Below are positions 31,601-41,751 of a stretch of 64,000 nucleotides of DNA, in pieces. Position numbers and translations under genes: made by a program. Every line of letters begins with the position of its first letter. Positions within the stretch are counted from its first letter, which is position 1. The notes below the pieces were generated by a model. That model was given only the letters and a program-made list of their open reading frames with translations, did not search any database and had not been told where the DNA came from. The DNA is from Symsagittifera roscoffensis (lineage: Eukaryota; Xenacoelomorpha; Acoela; Convolutidae): NCBI RefSeq assembly GCF_963678635.1, contig NC_087063.1:12126368-12190367 (forward strand), in the 5' to 3' direction.

Positions 31601-34600
31601 AATGTTCGTGAATGAGGTGTTTTCATTTACCATTTTCTCTTTAACTTCATCAACTGACTTCGAGGGGAAAGCGCGAGACCTTACGCATCAAAAAGATAGC
31701 ATTTTATTCAGAGGGGATCGCGAAAACGGGGAAACCCCCATGTGCGAAGAGCGCGAAAATATTGACCACCAGTCAGGGCTCAGCATTCAAAAATTCGAAA
31801 GGAATAAGCTATATTTCAGTCAGTTTTGAAAAAAATTGAAAAAAATTTGAAAAAAATTCAAATTATGAAGGTCCTTTTTAAAAAAGCATTGGAATTTTTC
31901 TGAAATCGCTCAAAAATTCTGTCAAAAAACCAACATAACGAGTCAATTTTTCCAACCAAAAAGTAATCATAATTGCTGTTCCGACTTTCAAAAAATCTGA
32001 AGAAAATTTATGCTTGGGATGTTTTTTTTTACTATTCGGACAAAATTCTAAAAGAAAGATTGTACAAGTGAATTTGAGACTGGAATCTACGTGTTTGTCA
32101 GCAACTGTGTTACGCTCTATCCTAAATATTTTTCCTTGTTTAATACTTTGATGCTGAAAATATAACACCAATTTTTGTGATGCACCTATAATTGGTAACA
32201 TTAATACTCTTTACGCCTCACGTTTTAATTTTCGTTTGGTATTGACAGTTCGAAATTTATAGTTTATCAAAGTGTTCTTCACCAAAGAATATTAGAGACT
32301 TAAATTGAATATTAGATTGCTTTTTCAAGAGCAGTCGAAAAAGTTAGGACTTCGCCCTGATATACGGGCAAATTGTGATATTTTAAGAATTAAAATGCGG
32401 ACAAGTAATCGACAATAGACTGAGCCAAATTTTTTAACCAAAAGAATTGTACAATTTTTCTATCACCAGACAGCAAATTAACGCAAGCCTTTGTACTATT
32501 TTTGATTTTATTCTTAGTTTTATATTCCACACGCTATCTAAAGTAAAAGGTGTTATTTTTTGTCTGGTCTTGGATGACTAAGAGCAAATAGCTTGAAAAT
32601 TTTAAATTCGCCGTTTACGCTCTAATAGCACGAAACGTATCTCGCGGTAATTGAGATATGATAGAAAATGGACTTTGTCTAAATGGACTTTGTCTAAATA
32701 TGAAAAATTTCAAAAATTTAACCAAATTTTTGAGTTTAAATTATACACTAAACACTGCTTACTAATAGGTGAAAAAAGAAACACTTGGTTATAACCAAGT
32801 AAGCACTAAGCCAACTTGATCTGAACTGGGCGAGTTCGGTCACTTTTCCAGATTTTTCTATAACAAAAATTGCAATTGACTCTGAAAATCTTGAAAAAAA
32901 TCACACCTTCGGGCATATGCTATAGCCAAAAGTGCTTTGATAAAAATTCCAGGATAAAAAATGTCCTCACGTATTAGTTTAAACGGTTACTGTGAATCAG
33001 CAGCTGTCAAAAATGCTGAGAAAAGTCTGTCCAATCCAGGGGTGATCTAGGATTTTCTCGAAGGGGCCCGCTTGACTTAAGCATCCTTTTTGCAGTATAA
33101 TGAGTGGTTCCCGATTCGGGGTGCTCATTTTATGTTTCGACCGTCTCGATTAAAAATTGGTATGTTTCGACCGTGCTCGACCAAAACAAATGTGCTAGAC
33201 CGTGCTCGACCCAAGCAAGATAAGTTTCGTCCGTTACCGACTGAAAAAAGTGCCCGACCGTGCTCTACAAAAGCAAGATATGTTTCGACCATGCTCGGCT
33301 TTCAAACAACATGAATTATCCAAATTTAAAAAATAGAATTTAAGATTTTAGGGTTATATTTCATGATGCTTTTTCATCAGATTCAATTGATTGGAGTAAT
33401 TTGCAATCTTTCCATCTTTTTGAAAGCTGATCTTCATCTTCCATCTTTTTCTCCATCTTTTTGAAAGCTGATCTTCAATTTGAGTCTAATATGTTAAAAT
33501 TATATGTTGATATTTGAAAGAAACTTTTCTTTTTGACTACGAATTATTGCGGGAGAACCAGATTTTTTCGACCGTGCTCGAGGTATGTTTCGACCGTGCT
33601 CGAGGTATGTTTCGACCGTGCTCGAGGTATGTTTCGACCGTGCTCGAGGTATGTTTCGAGTTTCTGCTCGACCCACACCCCTGTCCCGACTATTATTTTG
33701 AGTTCGAGCATTGACATGTGCTGGACTTTGAAAGTCAAAACATAAAATGAGCACCTCGACCCGGCTAGATAGATATGCGAACCTAACAAGTTTGCAATAG
33801 CCTAATTAGTCTGCATGGCAGTTTTTTAAATAAGCAGACAGGTTGAACAAATTGTTCAAATTTAATAACTTTCTGTGCTTCTGGCAGGGCAACCAGATAT
33901 TTTTTGTTTCGCTCCATCTAAGCTCAATTAAAAATCAGATATTCAAATTATGATCAGATTTGTATGAAAAGGTTTTCATCGGGGTATTTTGCTGCATTTT
34001 TGGGCCGCAACTAGCAGTTAAAGACTTGAATGGCCTAATTTATTGGATTTTAATTACCACTAAATTAATATAAATTTTTCTTTCCTGTCATTTTGTTTCT
34101 AATATCACGGTAGTAGGTGGTTTTTGTCTTGATTTAGTATAACTCAGTCAGTCAATCAGCTTCTTATTGGTATCATCTTGATAATAACAAGCGTAAATGT
34201 CACATATAAACATGAAAGGTTTCACTAATTTCGCCTCCCACATCAATCGTTTCATTGACACGATTGATGTGGGAGGCAATATATTTAAAAATATAATTGA
34301 GTGAGAAGGAAAATTTCGACTTCATAGGGCACATCGTTACATTATCAACAGCAATAATATCAAATAAGAGCCATTCAAATGTCTTCTTCAATCTTCTTTT
34401 GCTGAGAAAAAATTCAGAAAAGACAGCTCGTATCAGGTTAAAATCCTGAAAGCATCGACTGTCCTTCAACGCTGCCCTTTAGCGACTGCCATTCAACGTC
34501 TTTGGCTTGAAAAATTGTTAAAGGAGCGAAAAAAAAACAGTTTTTAAACTTAATCCCCCACGCACCATGTAAAATTTAATTTGAAATATATTGCATCGTT

Positions 34601-37600
34601 TATCGTATTACCAGAGTAGAAAGAGCTAATTAATTGCTCACCTCATTTCATTTTGATCTATTTTAAGTTGCCGCTTACGGTTTGATAAAACAAAGTATAT
34701 TGCTCGTAAAATATCCCAATTTAAAATAAATTGCTCATATTAGTCCCAAAATGAACTTTGGTTCCGACTTTTGTAACAAAAATATTTGAATATTTGTGCT
34801 CGGGGTGGTCTTTTGTTCCGACTTTTGAAGAAAGTGCGGAATATCTATGCTTGGTGTGGTTTTTTTCATTCAGTCAGTTTTCGATCCGTTAACTAAGCGA
34901 TTTTGACGAAACTTTTCATATCTGAGAAGATAATGTTATCTTAAGCTCAAAATTAAGCAAAAATATTTACCTGTGATCAAATTTCATAAAGTTACGGGCG
35001 TTTGAAAATTGATAATTTGACCAATTTGTGATAATTCGATATACTGAGTACTTAAAAATTAAAACACTCGCAAAAAGCGAATTAATGCGTTCCAAATTGA
35101 ATTAAGGCCAGCATTTTATTCCTACTATCATAATACGAGACGCTCAACAAACCCTTAGTATTATACATAGCGTGTGGGTAGATAAAATGAAAAAAAAAAT
35201 GAAAACTTCTTTTTTTCTCAAATAGTTTGCCAATTACTCAGCCAAAAAAAAACTTTTCAGTTGGCCTTAGGTGCAGTTGGAACATTCAGGGCTTTGCACT
35301 GATTTACAAGAAGTCTTGTTTTTATTCAGACAAGTTTCGACTTTTTAACTAGCGATTTTGACAAAAAAAATTTTATCTCATTCAAAAAGTAGTGCTGTCC
35401 TGAGCTTAAATTTAAAAAGATATTTCACCTGTGATCATTTTTCGTAAAATTTTAGGTGTTTAAAGTTTGCTGTTTTCACGTTTTGGGAAAATTAACGCGC
35501 GATATATTTCGCGCTATCAACGCTTAAGGAGAGATTTGTTGTTCCGACTTTCATAACGAAAGTAACGGAATATTTGTGCGCGGGGTGGGTTTTTTTTTCT
35601 TTTTCTTCAGACAAAATTCGACTTTTTAATTTTTCAATTAAATCCGTCTTAGAAATCGTTTCAAATTGGTTGAAAGAAACTTATTTGCCATAATTGATGT
35701 GTTACTAGGAGCGAAATTTATCACTTTGTACTTTGAATGGCACATGGGGGGATGTTTTTCACAAAAAATTCTCAAATTTGACCAAAAAATTTCATTTTAT
35801 TTTTTATACTAATTTTTTTCATGTTATTACTGCTTCATAGACCTTAAAACGCAGTCGGAACATTCAGGGCTTCGCCCTGATACGACCAGTTTTCTTTCGT
35901 CGTAGAAATTGTTTCAATTTGGTTGAAGGAAGCTTTGTTGCCATAATTGATTTGAACCTCACTATATTTCAGATGGTATATTAAAAAGTCCGTCAAAAAC
36001 GGCTAGTTAAGAAATAAAAAACGCTCAAACGCAAAAAAAATGTCAATGTTTTCGAAAGTCGGAGTGATACGCAATTAACATAATATGTTATGAAAAAAAA
36101 ATATTTTTTTTTTCGAAAAAAAATACTTATCAGGAATTTTTATGTTTCAAAAACAATAAATCAGCAGATTTTTATATCATTTGGAAATATACTATTTAGG
36201 TGGTATAAAAACCAGCCGAAGTATCAACCAGCAGATGATACGCAAATTTTATTTAGTAGCTAGGCAAAAATTATGTAACAGTTACAAAAATTATGCAAAT
36301 TTTATTCATATGACGTAACTTTTTTGCTGATTTATATACTCTGCTCATTACAGCTACTTCGAATGAATTAAACGAGAAGTCAAAACAGTTCAATCAGTTC
36401 AAGATGGGACGTGCGAATGTAGGTTTCTGGTCGCTTAACTAAAAAGTATGACAACTTTTCCTCTCTACCCCCGTCCCCACTTCATATATGACATTAACTT
36501 TATGGTGTAGCGAGGAGTTTGTCTTGTCAATGTCTAATTAGTCTGGATGACATTTTTTGTATCAAGCGGAAAATAAGAACACAAAAATTGCTTGAGGGGT
36601 AGGGGGAGGAAACAGAGCCATAAATATTGATAATTTTTGCAAGGATAGAAATAAGTGAACAGATGACTAACCTGACATGAAGCAGACGTAAGGAACGTAA
36701 AGTATGTTCTCTCCGTAGACTTCAAAATTGGAAGATTTTTGACTTTCTTCGCCCATTCTAAACAAACACTTTAAATTGTTTCCCACATTCTGGATTGATA
36801 TAAAATATAAAAATTAGGAAATATAGATAAAAATTCTTGTAGACATTTTCTAAAAATTTTGACGAGAAAACTATTTATTTTGAAAAAAAAACAGGCAAAA
36901 AACGCGTTTTTTTGGTGCGCGCGTTCCCCTCAAATTTAGTAAATATTGGCGCCGAAGGGTCCGTCAGCCAAAAATGGATATCTCAAATCAATACAAGGGG
37001 ATTACTTTTTGGGTCTGCAGGGGGTCAAATCCCTATGAAGAGGCGTCCGCCCATCCCCCCTAAATCCGCTATTGATCATAAGTATGCTAGTTTATCCCCT
37101 AATTATAGACATTTCCCGCACAATAATTCATTACCAGGGGCGGATTTAGGGGGGGGGGACGCCTCACCTCAGGCATTCGACCCCCTCACCAACCGTGTAT
37201 ACCCCATTTTAGCTTGAATATGAAAATGGGGGGACTAAATGAGCGGGGCTGGTGGGTTAACTGTGGGGAAAATTAAATGTGTGATGTGGTATAGAGAAGG
37301 AAGGGGGGGGGGGTAATTGTGAGGGGGTAGACGCATGAAGGATACCGTTATGCTATCGTTAAATTTTTTGATTTTGTTACAAGGTTTAAAATTCGAGGGT
37401 AGGTTGTGAGTAATAATGGCCAAACTGTTGCAATATTTGCAAATAAATTTGCGGCAAATTCGTTGAATTATAATAGATGTAAAACTGTTCGAAAAATGAT
37501 CGAAAACCTTTAATATCTAAAATCTACGTCAGCCAAAAATGGATTTCTTAAAAAGTATTAAAGGGGGACCCTTTGGGTCGGCAGGGGGTCGAATCCCTGA

Positions 37601-38358
37601 TGGATGGGGAACATCCGCCCCCCCCCCTAATGTAAGGTATGAAGAACAAATGTGTTCACAATAGTTTAGTGTGTTCAATATGCAAAATTTCATTACATTA
37701 TGACAACGTAAAATTAGTTTTTCGAAACTTAAATCAAATGTGGGGGGAAAGTGGAAAAGAGCCGATTATCCATGATAAAAAACTTAGTCTGTAAACCATT
37801 ATAATCATTTTTCCTCATGCAACTCCAGTGCTGGAAGACCCTGAAGAAAACTATTAAGTGCCTGAAAATCTTCCAAAAAAAGCACACTATTTTTTTCTAG
37901 CAATTTTGAATTTTCACAAAAATGAGGAAACCATCTTTCATAACTGTGCCTTCATCAAAAATTTATCTAAATTGTTTGACGAAATTATTGTGTTTTTAGC
38001 CAAATTATTGTTTGAACGATTCTAAATCTAGCCAACCTGGCTTCTGCTAAGTAGTCAGCATAACTCTGCGCCATTTTCTGCAACTCCAAACTGTGTCTCA
38101 AAGGTGGCGTGTCGTGGATCCTTCTGAGCAAGTTATGTTGAACCACCCCCTCCATCGAATAACTTTCCGCACTAGTGGGTGCTCTGATTGTGTCCAGGAA
38201 TCCGTTGCAAGAAGTCAAAGGAGAGAGAAGTTTGTGCTCCCCCACAAGGGTCGAGGGGGGCTTGGAAGGAGTGGCGGAGCTTGGGGTCGCCGAAGGGGAG
38301 TTGGGGTCTTCGTCTTCAATTCCAGAGTCGGCGTCCGGTCCCAGAAATTGAGGACGAC
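22528..38358 (-). CDS. CAP-superfamily (GLIPR2/GAPR-1-like) protein, 5' partial
   Basis: Five minus-strand exons join in frame: 38358-38037, 36757-36672, 26984-26901, 24279-24050 and 22698-22528. They give 297 residues plus TAA. Residues 1-70 are a Pro/Ser/Asp-rich, probably disordered segment (DSGIEDEDPNSPSATPSS). Residues about 72-215 form a CAP domain: QHNLLRRIHDTPPLRHSLEL (74-93), MAQSYADYLAEA, YGENILY (122-128), AVQLWYRQLRS, SSFCQVVWEGSESVGIGV (from 165), GGCYIVANYYP (188-198), FLRNVHPP. The Glu of GEN is present. The usual GHFTQxxW motif reads SISSFCQVVW, so its conserved His is lost. A C-terminal extension of about 80 residues (VVVENFKRRIVSG) follows. CAP proteins act in diverse lipid-, sterol- or secretion-related roles; the role here is unknown. 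The first visible exon starts in phase 1, so upstream exons exist but were not found. Confidence 0.85.
22710..23160. other. CAP gene intron
   Basis: AT-rich intron sequence. No gene is seen. Confidence 0.7.
23165..23600 (+). repeat. Family B (hAT-like MITE), decayed copy
   Basis: It shares CAGGGATTCGACCCCCTC, GGCGCCAGTATATACTAATT, a gag-less GTCAAAATAGGGT block and GGTCGGC with the other Family B members. The ends are worn. Confidence 0.55.
24050..24279 (-). CDS. CAP gene exon (CAP domain C-terminal half)
   Basis: Acceptor TTTCCAG, then two bases completing Ser165 and 76 codons. It contains FCQVVWEGSESVGIGV, CYIVANYYPKMHLNS and FLRNVHPPL, then REEQYELWCSLRNT. The donor is GAG|GTCAGC, phase 0. 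This exon identifies the CAP family most clearly. Confidence 0.88.
24397..24826 (+). mobile_element. Family B hAT-like MITE with near-perfect 8-bp TSD
   Basis: The element spans 24405-24818 (414 bp), from CACCAGCGGATTTAAGG to TCTAGATGCACCCCTG. Flanks CGTGCGGT (24397-24404) and CGTGTGGT (24819-24826) match at 7 of 8 bases. The inverted CAG...CTG ends plus an 8-bp duplication are hAT hallmarks. It has no transposase, so it is non-autonomous. Confidence 0.7.
24827..25304. other. CAP gene intron, AT-rich
   Basis: No gene or defined repeat is seen. Confidence 0.7.
25305..25715 (+). repeat. Family D repeat
   Basis: Its head GCAAAATCAGGTATCAG and its tail TATGTGCTACTTGCTATTAA then CTTGTTTTTTTTT match the copies at 20725 and 58700. 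Confidence 0.5.
25716..26900. other. CAP gene intron, AT-rich
   Basis: Near 25735-25800 the motif ACGATG/AC.ATGAAAC recurs a few times (GATGGAAC, GACGAAAC, GATAAAAC, GATGAAAC), a short degenerate tandem. No gene is seen. Confidence 0.6.
26901..26984 (-). CDS. CAP gene exon
   Basis: 84 nt with acceptor TTTCAG and donor ATCT|GTGAGT. It encodes AKQAVQLWYRQLRSMDIAEV then SEERFHSI, residues 137-164 plus one base. It corresponds to the W-containing helix of CAP domains. Confidence 0.85.
27119..27221. mobile_element. Small MITE-like element with CCAGCCGAA inverted ends
   Basis: CCAGCCGAA (27119-27127) and its complement TTCGGCTGG (27213-27221) frame about 100 bases. A related inverted copy is seen at about 36211-36345, sharing TATGACGTAACTTTT and TTATGTAACAGTTA-like blocks. 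Confidence 0.5.
27222..28766. other. CAP gene intron, repeats and purine-rich tracts
   Basis: It contains C-rich and G-rich tracts near 28105-28135 and 28266-28285. Each is followed by an ATTGTTA.GTAGAT block, so the segment is a short duplication. No gene is seen. Confidence 0.6.
28767..28827 (+). repeat. Duplicated host flank beside the Family A pair
   Basis: ATTGTCTAATT occurs at 28767-28777 and again at 28817-28827. The 40-base stretch between them, ending CATACGCACGCA, recurs almost exactly at 29350-29389. The host flank was duplicated as a unit of about 50 bp. Confidence 0.7.
28828..29353 (+). repeat. Family A repeat, complete (left arm of an inverted pair)
   Basis: It runs from GTTCCGACTTTCGATACG to GAGCAGTCTTGTT. 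It carries the end hairpins and the internal GCGCGATATATTTCGCGC hairpin. It is the best-preserved copy in the window. Confidence 0.85.
29388..29888 (-). repeat. Family A repeat, complete (right arm of an inverted pair)
   Basis: It is the reverse-oriented partner of the copy at 28828-29353, starting 34 bases after it. Together they form an inverted repeat with arms of about 500 bases. Small frames spanning the junction (ending RIRAKP on both strands) are translations of the repeat tail. Confidence 0.85.
29889..31199. other. CAP gene intron, no feature recognised
   Basis: AT-rich; nothing supportable. Confidence 0.6.
31205..31560 (-). repeat. Family B MITE copy
   Basis: Minus-strand copy: AAGATTTTCTCGAGGGGGAG at one end, then TTGGCGCCGAACGATC and CCCTTTAAGTCGGC in the family order, ending near TCGAACCCCTGA. 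The open frames over it are repeat translations. Confidence 0.65.
31978..32373 (+). repeat. Family A, diverged copy
   Basis: It begins GTTCCGACTTTC and ends near GGACTTCGCCCTGATA. Middle blocks are weakly conserved. Confidence 0.45.
33036..33075 (-). repeat. Family B terminal fragment
   Basis: CAGGGGTGATCTAGGATTTT and CTCGAAGGGG form the typical end of a Family B element. It is truncated next to the inverted-repeat minisatellite. Confidence 0.5.
33120..33755. repeat. Minisatellite-bearing element framed by an 18-bp inverted repeat
   Basis: GGTGCTCATTTTATGTTT (33120-33137) and its exact complement AAACATAAAATGAGCACC (33738-33755) frame about 636 bases. Inside are diverged TCGACCGTGCTCGA units at 33138-33300 and a clean array at 33566-33660. 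It may be a non-autonomous mobile element carrying a minisatellite. Open frames here translate the array. Confidence 0.65.
33566..33660 (+). repeat. 22-bp tandem array
   Basis: Four full units (33566-33587, 33588-33609, 33610-33631, 33632-33653) and a partial fifth. Each is TTTCGACCGTGCTCGAGGTA plus TG. The four units read as identical. Confidence 0.9.
34233..34277. other. Perfect 18-bp hairpin
   Basis: GCCTCCCACATCAATCGT (34233-34250) and its exact complement (34260-34277) are separated by the 9-base loop TTCATTGAC. The arms are 10/18 GC in an AT-rich intron, so this is not a composition effect. Confidence 0.9.
34428..35322. repeat. Several diverged Family A pieces, nested
   Basis: A minus-oriented piece (about 34428-34745) is followed by plus-oriented pieces that restart at about 34761 and 34814 with TTCCGACTTTTG. 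They run to GCAGTTGGAACATTCAGGGC and AGTCTTG near 35322. Confidence 0.5.
35325..35893 (+). repeat. Family A copy interrupted by a second head
   Basis: The body starts with CAGACAAGTTTCGACTTTTT. A new head GTTCCGACTTTCATAACG is inserted at about 35541. The tail ATTCAGGGCTTCGCCCTGAT is intact. This suggests insertion of one copy into another. Confidence 0.6.
36211..36345. repeat. Relative of the CCAGCCGAA mini-element
   Basis: It shares CCAGCCGAA, ATTATGTAACAGTTA and ATATGACGTAAC with the reverse complement of 27119-27221. Confidence 0.4.
36672..36757 (-). CDS. CAP gene exon
   Basis: 86 nt with acceptor TTTAG and donor TCAG|GTTAGT. It encodes (R)MGEESQKSSNFEVYGENILY then VPYVCFMS, residues 108-136. 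The GEN motif is the conserved CAP glutamate segment. Confidence 0.85.
36758..38036. other. CAP gene intron with several Family B fragments
   Basis: Family B pieces occur at about 36850-37075 (-), 37137-37200 (+, starting CAGGGGCGGATTTAGGGG) and 37530-37625 (-). G-rich tracts mark their ends. Between the second and third is a purine-rich stretch of no clear identity. Confidence 0.6.
38037..38358 (-). CDS. CAP gene exon, first one visible
   Basis: Acceptor ATTATTTTAG, then two bases completing a codon, 106 codons, and two bases (donor GCCAG|GTTGGC, weak). The Pro/Ser/Thr-rich start has an ATPSSATPS repeat. The CAP N-terminal helices start at QHNLLRRIHDTPPLR. The entry phase shows at least one more exon upstream. 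Confidence 0.85.
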
Positions 38359-38800
38359 CTAAAATAATTAGAAGTTTTAACAAAACCAGTCAAAGATAAT
38401 CACTTATATCTCAGTATCAAGCACTAGTTATGTTTTTCAAAGACGTCTTAAGAATTAAGGACAAATTTGTAGCACACGCGCTCGACAGCGACTCTTTAAG
38501 AAACGCTGATTGGTCGAAAATACTCGTAAATTTTGTCCTTCTATGATGAGCATTTTAACAATTTCATCTAGAAGATCAAATCGGATCGTCAGATCTTAAG
38601 TTGATAGAGTCAAAACGTTGTCACCTGCAGTCGCTTTGTAATGCTTTTATGCTTTAAATTTGAATGCCTATATAAAATACGGCTTCTGTTTGCATTGCTC
38701 AGACAGTCTGAAAAAATGGCGTTGAAAGGCTGCTGCTGAAAAATAAACAACTAGCTGAGTTTTTTTCATTTTTTTTTTTGAAAAATTTACTTCCTGTCAT
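38359..38800. other. Upstream of the first visible CAP exon
   Basis: I could not find the missing 5' exons. No promoter is recognised. Confidence 0.5.
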
Positions 38801-38965
38801 CCTGTCGACCTTTTTCAGGTTGACCGATTTAATTTTCGATCCCCTAAAAGTATAAAGACCATTTTTTGCCATCGAATTCCCTCGCCAAAGGCAGGTTTTT
38901 GAAGAAAACAAAACAGGCCAAAAATGACGTTTTTGAGGCTTTCTTTTTGGCGCACGCTCCCTTCA
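38800..38965 (-). repeat. Family B decayed fragment
   Basis: It keeps GTATAAAGACCATTTTTTGCC, AACAGGCCAAAAA and TTTGGCGCACGCTCCCTTC in minus-strand order. Confidence 0.5.
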
Positions 38966-40965
38966 TTTTTAGTGAACACTTAAGGCGTATTTCGAATCAA
39001 TTTAGGGTTATGCATTTAAGTCCGCGGTGGCCTTCTTAAAGAGTAATTTTGGATAAGGGTACACCGTCTGTTAGTTACGCTATCTATTTTTGGCTGGATA
39101 GGCTAGTACAACTTCTTAGTCTAATACCAATCCTTGTCTCACTCTTATATCTTATATTTCCTAGTCTCAAAATATCTAGAGATATACTGGTTCATTTAAA
39201 AGTTAGAGGAGAGAAGAAAGCAACTAATTTCCTTCTTCATTATTAAATCTCTTGCTGAAACTAAGAATAGTTTCGGCTTTACAATTTTTAGTAAGTTTTA
39301 GTCATGGATCAAAATAATTTTTTACAGTGAGAAATATCGAAGTATAAAAATTGAATTTTTGTTTTAAACTGGTTCCACTCATCTGGGGTTTAGGAAGCTT
39401 TTTGAAAGAAAATTTTTCTTGTGTAGAATGGATGGAGTATCTTCTAACTTCTTTGAGGAGGGTGTAGATTGATTGCATCTGCGAAGTACAAGTGATGATA
39501 ATGAGGGAATATTGGAAATCCTGAAAAGACGCATTGAAGTGCAGATTGGTGTCTGTAAAAAATAGATTTCGTAAGTCAGAGCGAGACTAGGTGCATTCTC
39601 ACTGTTCGTTTGCATTTGATCAAGTAGCGAGATAAAAGGCTGACTTCTCTGAGTGAAGCACCAAGTGACAAGGATAGATAGTTTGAGCTTTGATATCGAG
39701 TTGGCCATTGTTCGGTTTCAATGGGTTCCTTTACTGCTATGCTCTCTCCATACTTTCTTTCCAGTGAGGGATGTGACTGCGGTAAGCAAAACCAAAAGAT
39801 TTGCCATTCCATAGTAGGAATGCCGTCGAGTGTATCTGCCCGCTGCTGCTCGTGTATTATGCTCTGTGAAATCTATTCAAATTTATTTCTGCACTTTAAA
39901 ATTTCAGATTATTTATGATCTCATAAGAAATTCTCGCAGAAACTTTTTAGTTTGTTCGGCTGATTAAAGAGTATTAGAATAATTGAGTGCAACTCAGATA
40001 GGCGATCACGTTTTGTGATGAAGCAGAACTCCGCTCAAAAACTGATGAATGAACTAATATCTTTTGTAGTTTATTGTGGCGAAACTGTTGCAACAGGAAG
40101 AGAGTCAAGAGTCATAAAATTTTCAAAGCAAGTTTATTGAAACAATTTTTTTCTTCAACGCAATTATATCCGGCCGGCCATAAGTAAAACATTTTCTTTT
40201 TAAAGAAAATATAAAATGTGTGCCTGAGGGCCAAAAATTTGGACAACAAACATCCTGGACAACTGGAAAATTAAAATGAATTAGCTATTTTATCCATGTA
40301 TTAACTTTTCATTTCAAAAACAGATGAAATTTTAAACATAAAAATGATTATTTGAAATATTTTTTTTGAATTTTTTTTGAATTTTCCCTGCATGTTCTCT
40401 CGCACATAGTGATATACTCAGCATCTAGTAGCGCATTAACCATATCTTCAGGGTGCTTCAATTTATTTAAAACGATTTTTTAACGGGATGAAAACGCCAG
40501 CTAAGTGTTACTAGCATGAAATGTCTTGCGTGTTTTTAAAGTCCTTGGGCCATTTTTATATAGCCATTTTAGAGTAAAAATTTCTCTCAAGTTAAACATA
40601 ATTTTTAGAGCTTAGGGCATCAATATTTTTCAGACTTTGAAAAAAGTTCCATGAAAAACTTTTTGTTAAATACTCAAAATTGCCTGAAGAAAAAACACAA
40701 CTGGTACAAATTCTTCCGTCACTTGAATCGAACAAATAGCGAAAAACAAATAAACTTTTTCCCATGGCAAATTGCGAGTTCTTGCTGAATTGAACCTCAC
40801 TAAAAAGTGTGGTACAGTTGCACGCGTAAATAAATTAGCTTGAATCTAACTTTTACTTGCTGTTTCAAAGCATTAATGTTTTTGTTTACTTGTTGTGTAA
40901 GTTTGCTAAATATATTAATATTTGGTCTTTTAACCTGTCCCAGTCTTAAATCTTCTTGAAGTTCC
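38966..40965. other. No gene confirmed
   Basis: About 39000-39900 is more complex than its surroundings and has overlapping frames on the minus strand, one behind an acceptor-like ATTTTTTACAG. I cannot tie them to a family or to the CAP gene. Confidence 0.4.
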
Positions 40966-41263
40966 GAGGTACTCACCAGCGGATATAGGGGAGGGGGAGG
41001 CAGGATTCCCCCTTTTGTACTGTTTTGAGATATTCATTTTGGCTGGCTGACCCTAAAATTTTTCTAAAGGCGCCTTTAGAAAAGGCGCCTTTTTCCAAAA
41101 AGTTCCTAAAAACGCCCAAAATGGGGTCTTTATAATGATTTGGGAGAGCTTAGAAAATGAATTTGGTCGACCTACAAAAAAAAGTTCGACAAAATTTTGG
41201 AAGTTTTTTTGAAAATCTGCCCCCCTCCCTCGAGAAAATCCTAGATCCGCGCCTGGAGGTACT
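40966..41263 (+). mobile_element. Family B hAT-like MITE with perfect 8-bp TSD
   Basis: The element spans 40974-41255 (282 bp), from CACCAGCGGATATAGG to CTAGATCCGCGCCTG. It is flanked by identical GAGGTACT at 40966-40973 and 41256-41263. This is the clearest proof of hAT-type transposition for the family. The 22-base palindrome at 41061-41082 (half TTTCTAAAGGC) lies inside it. Confidence 0.85.
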
Positions 41264-41384
41264 CCACTTCATTTCCTTGCAAATACTTTTTGCAACAGAA
41301 AACTCTGACGAGGAACTTTCATAAAACCGTCAAGTGTAACCGCGTAATTTTTGATCTGTTTTTGAAAGACTTCTTATATAATTT

Positions 41385-41751
41385 GGTAGAACCAGGGGAT
41401 TTTCTCGACCAAGTTGATTTTCCAAGCGCTTTCAGAACACTATAAAGACCCTTTTTTGACAAAAAAAAGTTTTTCGCCACAGGCAAAATTTTGAAAAAAA
41501 AACAGGTCAAAAAGGCCGTTTTCGAGCATTCATTGGAAATTTTTTCGACGCGCCCTCTTCAAAATTAGTATATATAATGGCCCTAAAGGCGTCTTTAGAA
41601 AAATTTTAGGGTCAGTCGATTGAAAATGGATGTCATAAAAATACCAAAATGGGACGCTTTGGTTGGTGAGTGGGTCGAATCCCTGAGGGGAAGAAAGGAA
41701 GCGTCGCTCCCCGAACACCGCCCCTGGGAAGCGTCCGCCCCTGGGTAGACC
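41385..41751 (-). mobile_element. Family B hAT-like MITE
   Basis: The element spans 41393-41743 (351 bp). Flanks GGTAGAAC and GGTAGACC match at 7 of 8 bases. Host DNA next to it is also duplicated: TTATATAATTTGGTAGAAC recurs near 41808. Confidence 0.7.

Noticed and set aside
33566-33660. CRISPR-like array
   Set aside because: Units abut with no spacers and the genome is eukaryotic.
33500-33789. Four overlapping frames with repeated Arg-Pro-Cys-Ser / Glu-Thr-Tyr-Leu-Glu-His-like units
   Set aside because: They are translations of the 22-bp minisatellite; every frame stays open because the unit lacks stops.
39379-39812. Overlapping minus-strand frames behind an acceptor-like ATTTTTTACAG, a possible missing 5' exon of the CAP gene
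   Set aside because: No suitable GT donor in the required phase and no recognisable domain; left as unassigned.
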